Source: CAWJAP01 sp963834365 (lineage in GTDB: Bacteria; Acidobacteriota; Vicinamibacteria; Vicinamibacterales; Vicinamibacteraceae). From it: 64,000 bases of DNA. How positions within the stretch are numbered: position 1 is the first letter of the stretch; each line of letters starts with the position of its first letter. A program made the position numbers and the translations under genes. Under the pieces are notes generated by a model, which searched no databases, was not told the origin of the DNA, and saw only the letters and a list, made by a program, of their open reading frames with translations. This document shows positions 46,988 through 57,066 of this stretch, piece after piece. Location of the stretch: assembly GCA_963834365.1 (NCBI GenBank), contig CAWIBS010000026.1, positions 1-64,000 of the forward strand, in the 5' to 3' direction.

Positions 46988-47813
46988 TCAGGCACCAGGT
47001 TCTCCACGGGCAGTCGAGCGTGCGACGAAGCGAACGCGGAACAGCGTCGGCCACAGCTTGCCGGTGATGAGGAACGTCTTCGTGGACGCGTCGTAGGCGA
47101 TGCCGTTGAGGACGTCGGTGCGGGCGCGCTCCGCCGGCGTCAGGAGGCCGGCAGCGTCGATGACCGCCGTGACCGCACCGGTCGCCGCCTCAACCGAGAC
47201 GATGGTGTCCGTGTTCCAGACGTTGGCGTAGATCGTCGTCCCGACGCATTCGAGCTCGTTCAGGTCGTCCACCGGCGCTCCACCCAGCATCACCACGAGT
47301 TTGCGCTGGACCGCCATGGTGGCCGGGTCGCGAAACGCCAGCTGCGGCGAGCCGTCGCTCGTGACCAGCGCCCGGCCGTCGTGACAGGCGCCCCACCCCT
47401 CACCGGAATAGCCCCATTCGCGCGTGCGCTTCAGGGTCTGCTTGTCGGTACTGATACACGAGGCCGTTCTTCCAGGTGAGCTGGACGAGATGCGGGCCGA
47501 TGACGGCCAGGCCCTCCGAGAAGATCGAGGCTGCCTGCGAGGTCTGCTGCAGGACGCGGCCGGTGTCCAGATCCACGCGCCGGAGCGTCGATTGTCCTTC
47601 GAGGCCGGTGCTCTCGTAGAGGGTCTTGCCATCGAGCACCAGACCCTGCGTGAACGCCGATGGATCGTGCGGGTAGCGCGCGACGACCTCGACCTTCAGC
47701 CGGGCTGCCGGGGCCGCGGCTCTCGCCGCTTGCCCCGACCCCGTCACATGCGCTTGCACGCACGCGAGCGCGACCGCGAGGCCCATCACGACCGTCAACA
47801 CCCGGGAACGCAT
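46988..47813 (-). CDS. Glutaminyl-peptide cyclotransferase, secreted, frameshifted
   Basis: This is a bacterial-type glutaminyl cyclase of about 275 residues with a five-bladed propeller fold; it converts N-terminal Gln to pyroglutamate in the periplasm. A signal peptide (VLTVVMGLAVALACVQAHVT) precedes PHDPSAFTQGLVLDGKTLYE, STGLEGQSTLRRVDLDTGRV, FSEGLAVIGPHLVQLTWKNG, then after a frame change near 47,440 REWGYSGEGWGACHDGRALV, VDDLNELECVGTTIYANVW and VLNGIAYDASTKTFLITGKL with WPTLFRVRF. These are the complete family hallmarks. It lies between the S9 peptidase and the barrel gene on one strand. Confidence 0.9.
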
Positions 47814-47855
47814 GTCTCAGCGTATCTCAACGGGAACGTTTCCCGAATGTCCCGG

Positions 47856-50055
47856 CTATCGTCTGCTGGCGCCGCTCGGTGGCGCGCCTGACATCGTGGT
47901 CGGGCCCAGCAGGCGCCGTTCGAGGAACGCTGCCGTGGCCGCGTGGACCTTCAGCACGTTCGCGTGACGCATCCAGTGATGCGTGTCGTCGGGAATCACG
48001 AGCTCTTCGAAGGGCACGCCGGCCGCCGTCAGGCGCTGCACGAGATCGACGGTCTGGCTGAACCGGACATTGCGGTCGTCGTCGCCATGGATCAGCAGCA
48101 CCGGAGACTTCCAGTTCGCGACCTGGGAAGCCGGAGACGATTGCCAGGCGACGTCGAGGGCAGCCTCCCGATCAGCGGTCTCGCGGCGGCGGATCGCCGG
48201 GAGCGACGCCTGCAGGGCGGCGCCGGTTCCCGAGCCCGTGGTCGTGAAATCGTGCACCCCGTGGATGTCCACGCCGGCCCGGAAGACGCCCGAGTCGCGT
48301 GCGAGGGCGAGGGCCGTCAGAAACCCTCCGTACAATCCGCCATAGATGCCGATGCGCTCCGGGTCCACGAACGACAGGCTCCTGAGATAGTCGCCGGCCG
48401 CCCTGACGTCGAGATACTCGGCGGCACCCTGGGGTCCCGCCCCCTTCGGGCGGTGGAACTCGTAACCGTAGCCGATGCCCAGCCGATAGTTGATCGACAG
48501 CACGACGAACCCGCGGGACGCGAGGTACTGGTTCAGCGCGTAGGCGCGTGCGTAGTAGTCCGAGTAATGCCAGCCCAGGAGCATCTGACGGGGCGGTCCG
48601 CCATGCACGTAGACGACGGCGGGCCGGCGGGCCGCGCCCGCCCCTGCGGCGAACAGTTGCGCATGGACGATCACCCCATCGGGGGCGGTGTAGGTCACGG
48701 CCTTCGGCACGACGAGCTGCGACGCCGGGAACTCCTTTGGCACGCGATCCGCCGCCAGCACGGTCGGCCGGCCGCCGCGAGCCGGCATCACCGCGGGCAA
48801 CGGTGGGCGCTGCGCCGTTGCGCCGACGAACGCCACGTACTGGAGATCGCCGGTCAGGACAGGCGTCCACTCGAGGCCGGTGCCCGGCGTCAGCACTTCG
48901 GGCGCAGCTCGATCGACGGCCACTCGCACGACGTGGCGGCGATCGATGTCGTCTGCCGTCTCGCCAGCGTTGGCGGCGAAGACGAGATGCGTGCGGTCCG
49001 GGGCGAGCCGAATATGCTCCGCCATGTAGGCGCCCGGCGTCAGCAGGAGCGGCTCGCCTCCCTCCTCCGGTATCGAGTAGAGATGCGGCCAGCCGTCCTG
49101 ATACGACAGGAACACGATCCGGTTCTTCGATGCCCAATGCAGATTGGCCCCGCCGTGCGTCGTCGGATACGAGCCTCGGAGTGTGGCGGGCGCCTTCCAC
49201 AATTGCGCGCCGGTCGCCGACGCGACGTCTGCCGTCCAGATCGCCCATGGCAGATGCCTCGGCTCGAGCGCCGGCGGCGCGGCGCCACCAGTACCCTGGA
49301 CGTCGGACGAAGGCAATGCGGCGCCCGTCCGGCGACCATCGCGGGCTCGAATCGCGGGAGGTGGACGGCGCGAGCCAGGTCATTGACGTGCCGTCAGTGG
49401 TGGAGACGCCGATGAACGCGTGATCGCCGCGGTTGGACACGAACGCGATGCGCCCGCCGTCCGGCGCCCAGACGACGCCGCCGTTCGTGCCCGCAGCGGC
49501 GACCACCCGGCGGGCTGGCTGGGAGCCATCGATCGGGACCGTCCAGATGTGGCGATCCTTTTCGAACGCCACGAGATCGCCTCGCGGCGAAATCGACGGC
49601 AGGTCTCCCTCCGCGAGCGTGATCGGCTCGCCGCCCGCGAACGGGACCGACAGGATTTGCGTCCGGAGCGGCGTCGGGCTGCTCAGCGGATTCACCGGCG
49701 CGTCTTCCTCCCAGTTCGAGCTGTGGTCGCCGCCTCGAACGTAGACGATGCGCTCGCCGTCGGGCGACAGAGACAGACTCGTCAGTTCCTGCCCATCGTC
49801 GGCCGCGTAGGCGGTGACCTGGCGTGCCGAGAACGCGGGGGCGTCGGCCGCCCAGACGTTGCGGCGGCCCGCCTCGTTGAACGCCCACGCGATGCGGGAG
49901 CCTCGCGCGGCCGCCGTCAGCTCGGTGGGGTAGGGGTAGCCGAAGACCTGATCACAGGTGAAGCTCGCAGGCGCCTGCGCCAGGACCAGATTCGCCGAGA
50001 CCAGGAGGGTCAGCGTGGCCAGGCGAGCGCGTGGGACGTCGAGTATCCGACCCAT
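47856..50055 (-). CDS. S9-family prolyl oligopeptidase (DPP-like), frameshifted, nucleophile Ser changed
   Basis: This is a secreted serine peptidase of about 730 residues. A signal peptide (LATLTLLVSANLVLAQAP) precedes the PD40-type propeller (LTSLSLSPDGERIVYVRGGD, IAFVSNRGDHAFIGVSTTDG). The C-terminal alpha/beta-hydrolase domain shows PAVVYVHGGPPRQMLLGWHY, GFVVLSINYRLGIGYGYEFH, LLIHGDDDRNVRFSQTVDLV (Asp) and LVIPDDTHHWMRHANVLKVH (His). The nucleophile elbow, usually GGSYGG, reads IGIYGGLYGGFLTALALA, so the Ser appears as Leu (ttg for tcg). This is either an inactive homologue or a sequencing error. One frame change lies near 49,300. The glutaminyl cyclase gene follows after 42 bp. Confidence 0.88.
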
Positions 50056-50165
50056 GGCCGCGCAGTGTACCCCGTGTTCGAAAGGCGCCATGGTGCCTGT
50101 CGCCGCGAGATGCTGAGCCTGGCGGCTAGTCCTATCGGGTTAGTAGGACAGCCCTTTGTGTTGCC

Positions 50166-50189
50166 GTAGTGTCCGGCTTCAGCCGGACC
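50166..50189. repeat. Extragenic palindrome (single copy)
   Basis: The palindrome gtagtgtccggcttcagccg then gacc lies between the divergent S9 peptidase and DegQ-like genes. Confidence 0.75.
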
Positions 50190-50315
50190 CCAAGTCCGCC
50201 TAAGCACGGCGACCGAGCCGACTGAAAGCCGGCCCTCGTGCGTCCTATTGATTGAGACCCGCCGGCCCTGTCCCGGTTCGCCGGCCGGGCAACCAGAGTG
50301 AGGCACAGAACGCAT

Positions 50316-51827
50316 ATGACGGAGCAGATGTTTCATAACCCTGGTACTACCCGCCGATCGCGGGCGCGCAGGATGGGATTGACCGCCGCAGCCCTCGCCG
50401 CCACATTGACCGCTGGCGGGACGGCCTGGAGCCTGCGTGGTCCCGCCACCGTGGCGGCGGCCTCGCCGCAGTCGGCGGCGGTTGCGCCTGCGGCCACGTC
50501 CGGCCGTGCACACCAAACCGACTCCTACGCCGACCTCGTCGATCGCGTGGCGCCGGCCGTCGTCACCGTGCGCGCGACCCGAACGCTGCATCGCACCTCG
50601 GGTAACGCGCAGATTCCCGAGCCGTTCCGGCGCTTCTTCGAGGACGAGCTCGAGGGTCGGGGCGCGCCGCGGCGCGAGGGCGGCCTCGGGTCCGGCGTGA
50701 TCGTGTCGAGTGACGGGTACATCCTGACCAATCACCACGTCGTCGATTCAGCCAGCAAGGTCGAAATCGAGCTGACCGATGGCCGCCGCCTGGACGCCAG
50801 GGTCGTCGGCAGCGATCAGCCCAGCGACCTCGCCGTGCTCAAGGTGGAGGGGTCCGGCCTCAAGGCCCTGGCGTTCGCCGATTCGGATCGCGCGAGGGTG
50901 GGCGATGTGGTGCTGGCGGTCGGCAATCCCCTTGGCGTTGGACAGACCGTGACCTCGGGCATCATCAGCGCCAAAGGCCGTCAGACCGGAGCGTCTGAGG
51001 AGGCCTTCGAAGACTTCCTGCAGACCGACGCGCCGATCAACCGTGGCAACTCGGGCGGCGCATTGGTCAACACGAACGGCCAGTTGCTCGGGATCAATTC
51101 CCAGATTCTGTCGCCGTCCGGGTTCAGCATCGGCATCGGCTTCGCCATTCCGTCCAACATGGCGAGCGACGTGATGCAGCAACTGGTCAAGACGGGAACC
51201 GTCCGGCGCGGGCTCCTGGGCGTCACGGTCCAGCGGGTCACGTCAGACCTCGCCCAGAGCCTTGGCCTGCCCTCCGTGGGCGGCGCGATCGTCAACGCCG
51301 TCACCACCGGGGGTCCGGCCGATCGTGCCGGGGTGCGCCAGGGCGACGTCATCCGCTCGCTCGACGGCAAGCTCGTGGATTCGAACAACAGCCTTCGCAA
51401 TGCGATTGCGCGGACCGCGCCGGGCACGTCGGTCACGCTGTCCCTCTATCGAGAAGGCCGAACCGAGGACGTGCGGGTGACGTTGGCGGAAAAGGAACCG
51501 GCGCGGGCGGCCAGAGCCAGTGGCAGCGACACGCCGGCGGGCGGCCGCTACGGCTTGTTCGTTGAACCGTTGACGCCGGAGCTGGCGCGGCGCCTGAAAG
51601 TGAAGGGCACGGAGGGCGTCGTCGTCAGCGAGGTGGACGCCGAGGGCCCCGCGGCCGACGCCGGCCTCCAGCCGGGCGATGTCATCCTCGAGGTTGACCG
51701 CGTGGCCGTCGGCGATGCAGATGCCCTGCGCAAGGCGCTCGACGCCGCGACGGGAAAGCGGCCCGCGCTTCTTCTCGTCGGCCGACAGGGCAACACCCTG
51801 TTCCTGACGATGGGGGCGAGGAGCTGA
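50316..51827 (+). CDS. DegQ/DegP-type periplasmic serine endoprotease
   Basis: This is a Do-family protease of about 503 residues. A basic, hydrophobic N-terminus (GLTAAALAATLTAGGTAWSL) serves as signal or anchor. The trypsin-like domain has all three catalytic residues: ILTNHHVVDSASKVEIEL (His), QPSDLAVLKVEGSG (Asp) and INRGNSGGALVNTNGQLLGI (Ser). Two PDZ domains follow (RRGLLGVTVQRVTSDLAQSL and GVVVSEVDAEGPAADAGLQP). It would degrade or refold misfolded envelope proteins. The ATG at 50316 is the start I use; GTG at 50298 is an alternative. Downstream genes acyP and apt are separated from it by a likely terminator. Gene symbol withheld because DegP, DegQ and DegS cannot be separated here. 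Confidence 0.93.
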   Translation: MTEQMFHNPGTTRRSRARRMGLTAAALAATLTAGGTAWSLRGPATVAAASPQSAAVAPAATSGRAHQTDSYADLVDRVAPAVVTVRATRTLHRTSGNAQIPEPFRRFFEDELEGRGAPRREGGLGSGVIVSSDGYILTNHHVVDSASKVEIELTDGRRLDARVVGSDQPSDLAVLKVEGSGLKALAFADSDRARVGDVVLAVGNPLGVGQTVTSGIISAKGRQTGASEEAFEDFLQTDAPINRGNSGGALVNTNGQLLGINSQILSPSGFSIGIGFAIPSNMASDVMQQLVKTGTVRRGLLGVTVQRVTSDLAQSLGLPSVGGAIVNAVTTGGPADRAGVRQGDVIRSLDGKLVDSNNSLRNAIARTAPGTSVTLSLYREGRTEDVRVTLAEKEPARAARASGSDTPAGGRYGLFVEPLTPELARRLKVKGTEGVVVSEVDAEGPAADAGLQPGDVILEVDRVAVGDADALRKALDAATGKRPALLLVGRQGNTLFLTMGARS

Positions 51828-51835
51828 TCCTGCCA

Positions 51836-51873
51836 TGAGCCGGCCCCGGACATCGAGGTCCGGGGCCCGGCCG
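51836..51873 (+). terminator. Stem-loop terminator downstream of the DegQ-like gene
   Basis: The arms ggccccggac (51842-51851) and gtccggggcc (51858-51867) pair perfectly over ten bases with a six-base loop, starting 14 bases after the protease stop. The trailing sequence is C/T-rich but lacks a long T-run, so intrinsic termination is likely but not certain. Confidence 0.6.
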
Positions 51874-52019
51874 CTATTCCGTTCCCTTCTGGTAGCATTC
51901 CCGCGCGGAGGCGCGTGCGAATGCGGCTGGCCATCCCCCTGATCTGCGCGGCGTTCTGCGGAGACGTCCGCGCCATGGGCGGCGGAAGGTGCGCGCTCGA
52001 CGGCATTGGCGTCCGCGGC

Positions 52020-52295
52020 ATGATCGTCGCGCGGCGATTTCTCGTCGCGGGGCGGGTGCAGGGCGTGGGCTTCCGCTTTTTCGTCGAGGACGCCGCGCAG
52101 CGCGAGGGCGTCTCCGGCTACGTCCGCAACCTGAGCGACGGCCGTGTGGAGGCGCTCGTCGAGGGCGATGCCGAAGCCGTGGCTCGCGTGGAGCGGGCGT
52201 TGTGGAGCGGTCCTCCGGGCTCCCGCGTGGAGGACGTCGCGGCCGACGCGGTCGCACCGAGCGGTCGAGCGAGCGGTTTTCGCATCCGTCCCTGA
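52020..52295 (+). CDS. acyP: Acylphosphatase
   Basis: This is a 91-residue acylphosphatase, a small cytoplasmic ferredoxin-like enzyme that hydrolyses acyl phosphates. RRFLVAGRVQGVGFRFFVED holds the catalytic Arg in the phosphate-binding loop; VSGYVRNLSDGRVEALVEGD holds the catalytic Asn. I chose the ATG at 52020; the frame is open upstream to 51915, but that part is not family-like. It lies 24 bp before apt on the same strand. Frame intact. Confidence 0.9.
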   Translation: MIVARRFLVAGRVQGVGFRFFVEDAAQREGVSGYVRNLSDGRVEALVEGDAEAVARVERALWSGPPGSRVEDVAADAVAPSGRASGFRIRP

Positions 52296-52319
52296 CCAGA
52301 GATCCCGACACCCACACTC

Positions 52320-52835
52320 ATGGACGCACTCAAGAGCCGCATTCGACACGTGCCCGATTTCCCGAAGCCGGGCATTCTCTTCTACGACATCACGACGCTG
52401 CTCCGGGATCCCGAGGGGTTCCGGCTGGTGATCGACGCCATGTCAACGCCATACCTGTCGAAGGGCGTGGACCTCGTCGTCGGCATCGAAAGCCGGGGAT
52501 TCATCCTGGGCGCCGCCGTGGCCGACCGCCTCCAGGCGGGATTCGTGCCCGTTCGGAAAGTCGGCAAGCTTCCCGCCAAGACTGTCCGTGTCAGCTACGA
52601 CCTCGAATACGGCTCCGACAGTCTGGAGATGCACAGCGATGCGATCGAGCCGGGACGCCGCGTGCTCATCGTCGACGACCTGCTGGCGACCGGGGGGACC
52701 GCGCGCGCCACGATCGACCTGGTCAAGGGACAGGGCGGGCAAATCGAGGGCGTCATCTTCCTGATCGAGCTGGTCGATCTCAATGGTCGGGCCAAGCTGG
52801 CCGGCGAGGCGGTGTCAGCCGTGTTGTCGTATTGA
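52320..52835 (+). CDS. apt: Adenine phosphoribosyltransferase
   Basis: This is a 171-residue purine-salvage enzyme that makes AMP from adenine and PRPP. FPKPGILFYDITTLLRDPEG is the family N-terminal motif, LVVGIESRGFILGAAVADRL the adenine/pyrophosphate region, and RVLIVDDLLATGGTARATID the PRPP-binding loop. Length matches the family. Upstream acyP and downstream alpha/beta hydrolase run in the same direction. Frame intact. Confidence 0.96.
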   Translation: MDALKSRIRHVPDFPKPGILFYDITTLLRDPEGFRLVIDAMSTPYLSKGVDLVVGIESRGFILGAAVADRLQAGFVPVRKVGKLPAKTVRVSYDLEYGSDSLEMHSDAIEPGRRVLIVDDLLATGGTARATIDLVKGQGGQIEGVIFLIELVDLNGRAKLAGEAVSAVLSY

Positions 52836-52860
52836 GCGGCAGCCGAGGCGCGTCCGAGCG

Positions 52861-54327
52861 ATGACCAGAAGGCTCCTTGGCCTGGCGAAGTGGACTGTCT
52901 TGCTGACGGTCTTCGCTCTGGCGACGCTGATCGTCGGCGGCGCGTTCGAGGCCCGGTGGCGGTTGCCCGACCTCAAGCCGTGGCACCGCCTGCACCTTGC
53001 CGACGTCGAGGCGTCCGATCTGAACGAGCGCTTCACCCTCGGCGAGTACCGGACGCGGGAGGAGGCGCTGTTCGCGCGCGTCGAGCAGTTCGAGTCGACG
53101 ATCGACGCTCTCGATCGCACCCCTGTCAACCGCTACCATCGGGGCAGCCGCTCGCATCCCCTGAGCGCCGGCCGGGACTGGAACCGGACGTTCGAGACCG
53201 AGCCATCGGTGATTCGTGGCGGCGCGCTGCTCGTGCACGGCCTGACCGACTCGCCGTACAGCATGCGGGCCCTCGCCGACGTGTTGCGGGAGCACGGCGT
53301 CTACTCGCTGTCGCTGCGCATGCCCGGTCACGGCACCCTCCCCTCGGGGCTGGTGCGGGCGACCTGGGCCGATTGGCTCGCCGCGGTCGCGATGGGGGTC
53401 CGGCACGTGCGGGAGAAGACACCCGCAGACGCCCCGCTGATCATCGTCGGCTACTCCAACGGCGGTGCGCTCGCCGTCAAGTACGCGCTCGACGCCATGG
53501 ATCGTGAAGGCTGGCCGCGGCCAACCAAGCTGATTCTCGTGTCCCCGATGATCGGAGTGTCGCCTGCGGCGCGGCTCGCGTGGTGGATCAGCCTGCTCGG
53601 CGCGGCGCCGTACTTCGAGAAGGCGAACTGGATCGACGTCGTTCCCGAATACAACCCGTTCAAGTACAACTCGTTTCCGGCAAACGCCGCGATTCAGACC
53701 GCGTCGTTGACGCGGGCCGTGCAGGCCGATCTCGCCCGGGCCGCGGACAATGGGCGGCTTGCCGCGATGCCGCCGATCCTGACCTTCCAGTCCGTGGTGG
53801 ACGCCACCGTCAGCACGCCGGCCGTCGTTCACGCGCTGTACGATCGACTCCCGTCAAACGGCAGCGAGCTCGTGCTGTTCGACGTCAACCATCTCACGGG
53901 CGTGGACGTCTTCCTGCAGCCCGCGGACCGGGCGCTCGTCAAACAGCTCTTCGACCAGACGCCGCGTCGCTATCGGCGCGTGCTCGTGACCAATCAGTCG
54001 GCCGACACGCCGCTGGTACAAGCGGAGACGATCGAACCGGCCACCATCGACGTGACCAGGCGGCCGCTCGAGCTCGCATGGCCGCGGGAGATCTTTTCCC
54101 TCAGTCACGTCGCGATGCCGTTCCCGGTGAACGATCCGCTCTACGGCCTGGATCAGCCGACGGACGTGCGCAACCTCATTCCCATCGGGCGGCTCAGTCC
54201 CCGCGGTGAGCGAGCCGTGCTCACCATCGGCACGGACACCCTCATGCGGCTGTCGTCGAACCCGTTCTTTCCGTTCCTGGCCGAACGCGTGGCCCAGTGG
54301 ACGCAAGTGGACGCCGGGGCGCCCTGA
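52861..54327 (+). CDS. Membrane-anchored alpha/beta hydrolase
   Basis: This is a hydrolase of about 488 residues. An N-terminal membrane segment (LAKWTVLLTVFALATLIVGG) anchors it, and a charged stretch of about 80 residues follows. The fold then shows GGALLVHGLTDSPYSMRALA (oxyanion loop), MPGHGTLPSGLVRATWADWL and LIIVGYSNGGALAVKYALDA with the nucleophile Ser in GYSNGG. The catalytic Asp is probably in FQSVVDATVSTPAVVHAL and the His in DVNHLTGVDVFL. It resembles carboxylesterase/lipase of the thermophilic Est30-like type. The C-terminal 120 residues are an added domain. The start at 52861 follows apt by 25 bp, and the membrane segment begins at once. Confidence 0.82.
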   Translation: MTRRLLGLAKWTVLLTVFALATLIVGGAFEARWRLPDLKPWHRLHLADVEASDLNERFTLGEYRTREEALFARVEQFESTIDALDRTPVNRYHRGSRSHPLSAGRDWNRTFETEPSVIRGGALLVHGLTDSPYSMRALADVLREHGVYSLSLRMPGHGTLPSGLVRATWADWLAAVAMGVRHVREKTPADAPLIIVGYSNGGALAVKYALDAMDREGWPRPTKLILVSPMIGVSPAARLAWWISLLGAAPYFEKANWIDVVPEYNPFKYNSFPANAAIQTASLTRAVQADLARAADNGRLAAMPPILTFQSVVDATVSTPAVVHALYDRLPSNGSELVLFDVNHLTGVDVFLQPADRALVKQLFDQTPRRYRRVLVTNQSADTPLVQAETIEPATIDVTRRPLELAWPREIFSLSHVAMPFPVNDPLYGLDQPTDVRNLIPIGRLSPRGERAVLTIGTDTLMRLSSNPFFPFLAERVAQWTQVDAGAP

Positions 54328-54526
54328 TCCCGGGGCCCGCCGCCACTCCTCAACCCGGGCGGCGACACCTCCCGTCGATTGCAAAACTCGAGCATGGCTG
54401 CGGGCGATTGATCTACACTTTTATGTTCTACGGCCGGTCGGGCGCGCGCCGGTCTCCGGCCGGCAGCCAGTGAGCTGGCAAAGCGAGCGTTCCTGGAGCG
54501 ACAGACAGAGGAACTGTGACACCCAG

Positions 54527-54603
54527 GCGCGTGTAGCTCAGGTGGATAGAGCGATCGCCTCCTAAGCGGTAGGTCCCCGGTTCGAGTCCGGGCACGCGCA
54601 CCA
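54527..54603 (+). tRNA. tRNA-Arg (anticodon CCT)
   Basis: The acceptor stem GCGCGTG (54527-54533) pairs with CACGCGC (54593-54599). The D-arm is GCTC...GAGC, the anticodon loop is CTCCTAA in the stem ATCGC/GCGGT, so the anticodon is CCT, reading AGG (Arg). The T-arm is CCCCGGTTCGAGTCCGGG. The discriminator is A and the CCA end is encoded. The next gene starts only seven bases later. Confidence 0.96.
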
Positions 54604-54610
54604 ATCAGCC

Positions 54611-55363
54611 ATGAAGACCATCGAACGTCATCGTTTGAAGGAAAACGAGATCGCGGTCACGCTCGACCAGGTGCGTGATCGGGTCACGGCGCACCGCAAG
54701 CCGATCACGACTGCCATCGCCGCGGTCATCGTCCTGGCCGTCCTCGCGGGTGGCTACTGGTTCTGGAGCAGCCAGCGGCAGGCGAAAGCCGCGGTCCTGC
54801 TCGGTGAAGCGCGCTCGGTGGCCACGGCACAGATCGTCGCGCCGGCCGCGGCTGAGGCCGGCTCTCCGGCGCCCGCCCCGACGCCCGGGAGCTTTCCCAC
54901 GGAAGCGGCACGTGCCGAGGCCGCGATCAAGAAGCTCGACGCCGCGGCCGTGGCGTATCCGTCCACGACATCCGGCATCGCGGCGAGTTTTCAGGCGGCG
55001 AGCCTCCGAGCCGAGCTCGGCAAGCTGGCGGAAGCCGAGAAGGGCTTTCAGGACGTGATTGCGCGCGATGGCAACGGCCTCTACGGGCGGATGGCACGAC
55101 TGGGTATCGCCGCCCTCCAGGTGCGCACGTCGAGGTTCGACCCGGCCATCCAGACCTTCAGCGAGCTGTCCCAGCGGACCGATTCCGATCTGCCGGTGGA
55201 CGGCATCCTGATGCAGCTCGCCGAAGCCTACCGCCTGGCCGGCCGGGTGCCGGACGCGCTCCGCGCCTATGCCCGCATCAGCGACGAGTTCCCCGAGTCA
55301 CCGTTCGCCACTGATGCCAAGGCCGAATCCGACCGTCTGAAGGCCGCCGCCCCTCGCAGCTGA
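54611..55363 (+). CDS. TPR-like membrane protein (YfgM-type)
   Basis: This is a 250-residue single-pass membrane protein. A charged cytoplasmic N-terminus (RHRLKENEIAVTLDQVRDRV) precedes a transmembrane segment (ITTAIAAVIVLAVLAGGYWF). A Pro/Ala linker and a periplasmic TPR region follow (IAASFQAASLRAELGKLAEA, MARLGIAALQVRTSRFDPAI, MQLAEAYRLAGRVPDALRAY). The layout matches YfgM-like proteins that assist outer-membrane folding or the Sec complex, although the match is by architecture only. It starts seven bases after the tRNA and has no ribosome binding site of its own. Confidence 0.8.
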   Translation: MKTIERHRLKENEIAVTLDQVRDRVTAHRKPITTAIAAVIVLAVLAGGYWFWSSQRQAKAAVLLGEARSVATAQIVAPAAAEAGSPAPAPTPGSFPTEAARAEAAIKKLDAAAVAYPSTTSGIAASFQAASLRAELGKLAEAEKGFQDVIARDGNGLYGRMARLGIAALQVRTSRFDPAIQTFSELSQRTDSDLPVDGILMQLAEAYRLAGRVPDALRAYARISDEFPESPFATDAKAESDRLKAAAPRS

Positions 55364-55462
55364 CCCCCCCGCATAGGCCGGCGCTGTTGCCGCCCGGCCA
55401 ACCTGCCGATTGACTGAAGGACCGGGCACCCCGGTTCAGTCCCGGTGTGTGTCCCTCCCTTG

Positions 55463-57066
55463 ATGAAACGCCCTTTGAAGCTCGTGATCGCGGATGACCC
55501 GCTCGGCTCGGTGCGCGCCCTCGTGGACGCGCTCGAACCGAACGGCTTCTCGCCAGCCGTCCGCGAGGTCCGGCGGCGGCAGGAGCTCGATTCGGCGCTG
55601 TCGGACGGTCGGTGCGACGTGCTGCTGCTCGCGACGATGCATCCCGAGAACCTGACGGACGCGGCGCTCAATCGGTTCGGCGCCGATCCGTCGAGTCCAC
55701 CAATCATCCTCGTCGCGCCTGGCACGGTCGGCGGCAACGATCCGGTCGTGGTGGAGGCGAGCCGGCGCGGCGCCAGCGAGTACGTGGGCTCGGACGATGT
55801 GTCCCGGTTCGTCGCGGCGATCGAGCGCGAAGGGCGGGCCAGGCCGGGCCCGGCGAGCGATTCCGTGTCGGGTCCCGACCAGACCGAGATCCCGCGCTTC
55901 GCGCCGGGATCGTCGGCGACCAGGTGAGGCTGCTCGGGATGCAGAAGATGGAGGCGATCGGCAGGCTCGCCGGCGGCATTGCGCACGATTTCAACAACAT
56001 CGTGCAGGTCATCGGCGGGTTCTCGGAGCTGCTGCTCCGGGACCTCGACTGGTCGGATCGCCGCCGGCAGTCCGCGATCGAGATTCGGCGCGCCGGCGAA
56101 CGCGCCGCCGCGCTCACGCGCCAGTTGCTGGCATTCAGCAAGCAGCAGGTCCTGCAGCCGCGCGTCCTCGATCTCAACGAAACGGTGGCCGCCGTCCAGA
56201 ACCTGGTTACCCGTCTCATTGGCGAGAACATCGAGCTGCGGGCGACGTGCGCGACCGACCTGTGGACCGTGTGCGCCGACGCGACACAGGTCGAACAGGT
56301 TCTGATGAATCTGGTCGTGAACGCCCGTGACGCAATGCCCGCTGGCGGCACGCTGACCATCGAGACCGGCAATACGACACTCTCGGACGCCGACAGTGGG
56401 GGCTCGTTCACGGTCGCGCCGGGCGAGTACGTCTCGCTGACCGTCTCGGACACCGGCGTCGGCATGGCCCCCGAAGTGAAGGCCCGTGCGTTCGAGCCGT
56501 TCTTCACCACCAAGCCGCTGGGCCGCGGGACCGGTCTGGGCCTCTCGACGGTCTACGGCATCGTGAAGCAGAGCGGCGGCTACATCTGGGTGGATTCGCG
56601 GCCCGGCGAGGGGACCCGCGTCCGGATCTACCTGCCGCGAGCGATGGGCGCCGGCGTGCTCGACGATCTCGCGCCCTCACGAGCCGCCGACCGGCGCGGG
56701 CGTGAGACGTTGCTCGTCGTCGAAGACGAAGCGGGCGTTCGAGAACTGATGTGCGACTGGCTGGCATCGAAGGGCTACAAAGTGCTCGCTGCCGGCAACG
56801 GCGCGGACGCGCTCAAAGTGAGCGGCGCGCACGAGGGCCCCATCGACCTGATGGTCGCCGACGTGGTGATGCCGGCGATGGGCGGTCCGGCGCTGGTCGA
56901 ACGGCTCGCGCCCGTGCGGCCGGGCATCAAAGTCATGTACATGTCGGGCTACGCCGATGAGACGCTCGGCAAAAGTCGGCTCCTGGAGCCGCGCATTCCC
57001 TTCCTGCAGAAGCCCTTTTCCTTGAGCTCGCTGGGCGACAAGATCCGCGAAGCCCTCGACCAGTAG
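55463..57066 (+). CDS. Hybrid histidine kinase with degenerate N-terminal receiver, frameshifted
   Basis: This is a cytoplasmic hybrid kinase of about 535 residues. An N-terminal receiver-like domain (LKLVIADDPLGSVRALVDAL) keeps an acidic pair, but the position of the phospho-accepting Asp reads CDVLLLATMHPENLT, so it is probably not phosphorylated. A frame change near 55,915 joins it to HisKA (KMEAIGRLAGGIAHDFNNIV), HATPase (VEQVLMNLVVNARDAMPAGG, VSLTVSDTGVGMAPEVKARA, GRGTGLGLSTVYGIVKQSGG) and a C-terminal receiver (ETLLVVEDEAGVRELMCDWL, LMVADVVMPAMGGPALVERL). The ATG at 55463 is the start I use. It may feed the NtrC-type regulator nearby. Confidence 0.85.
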
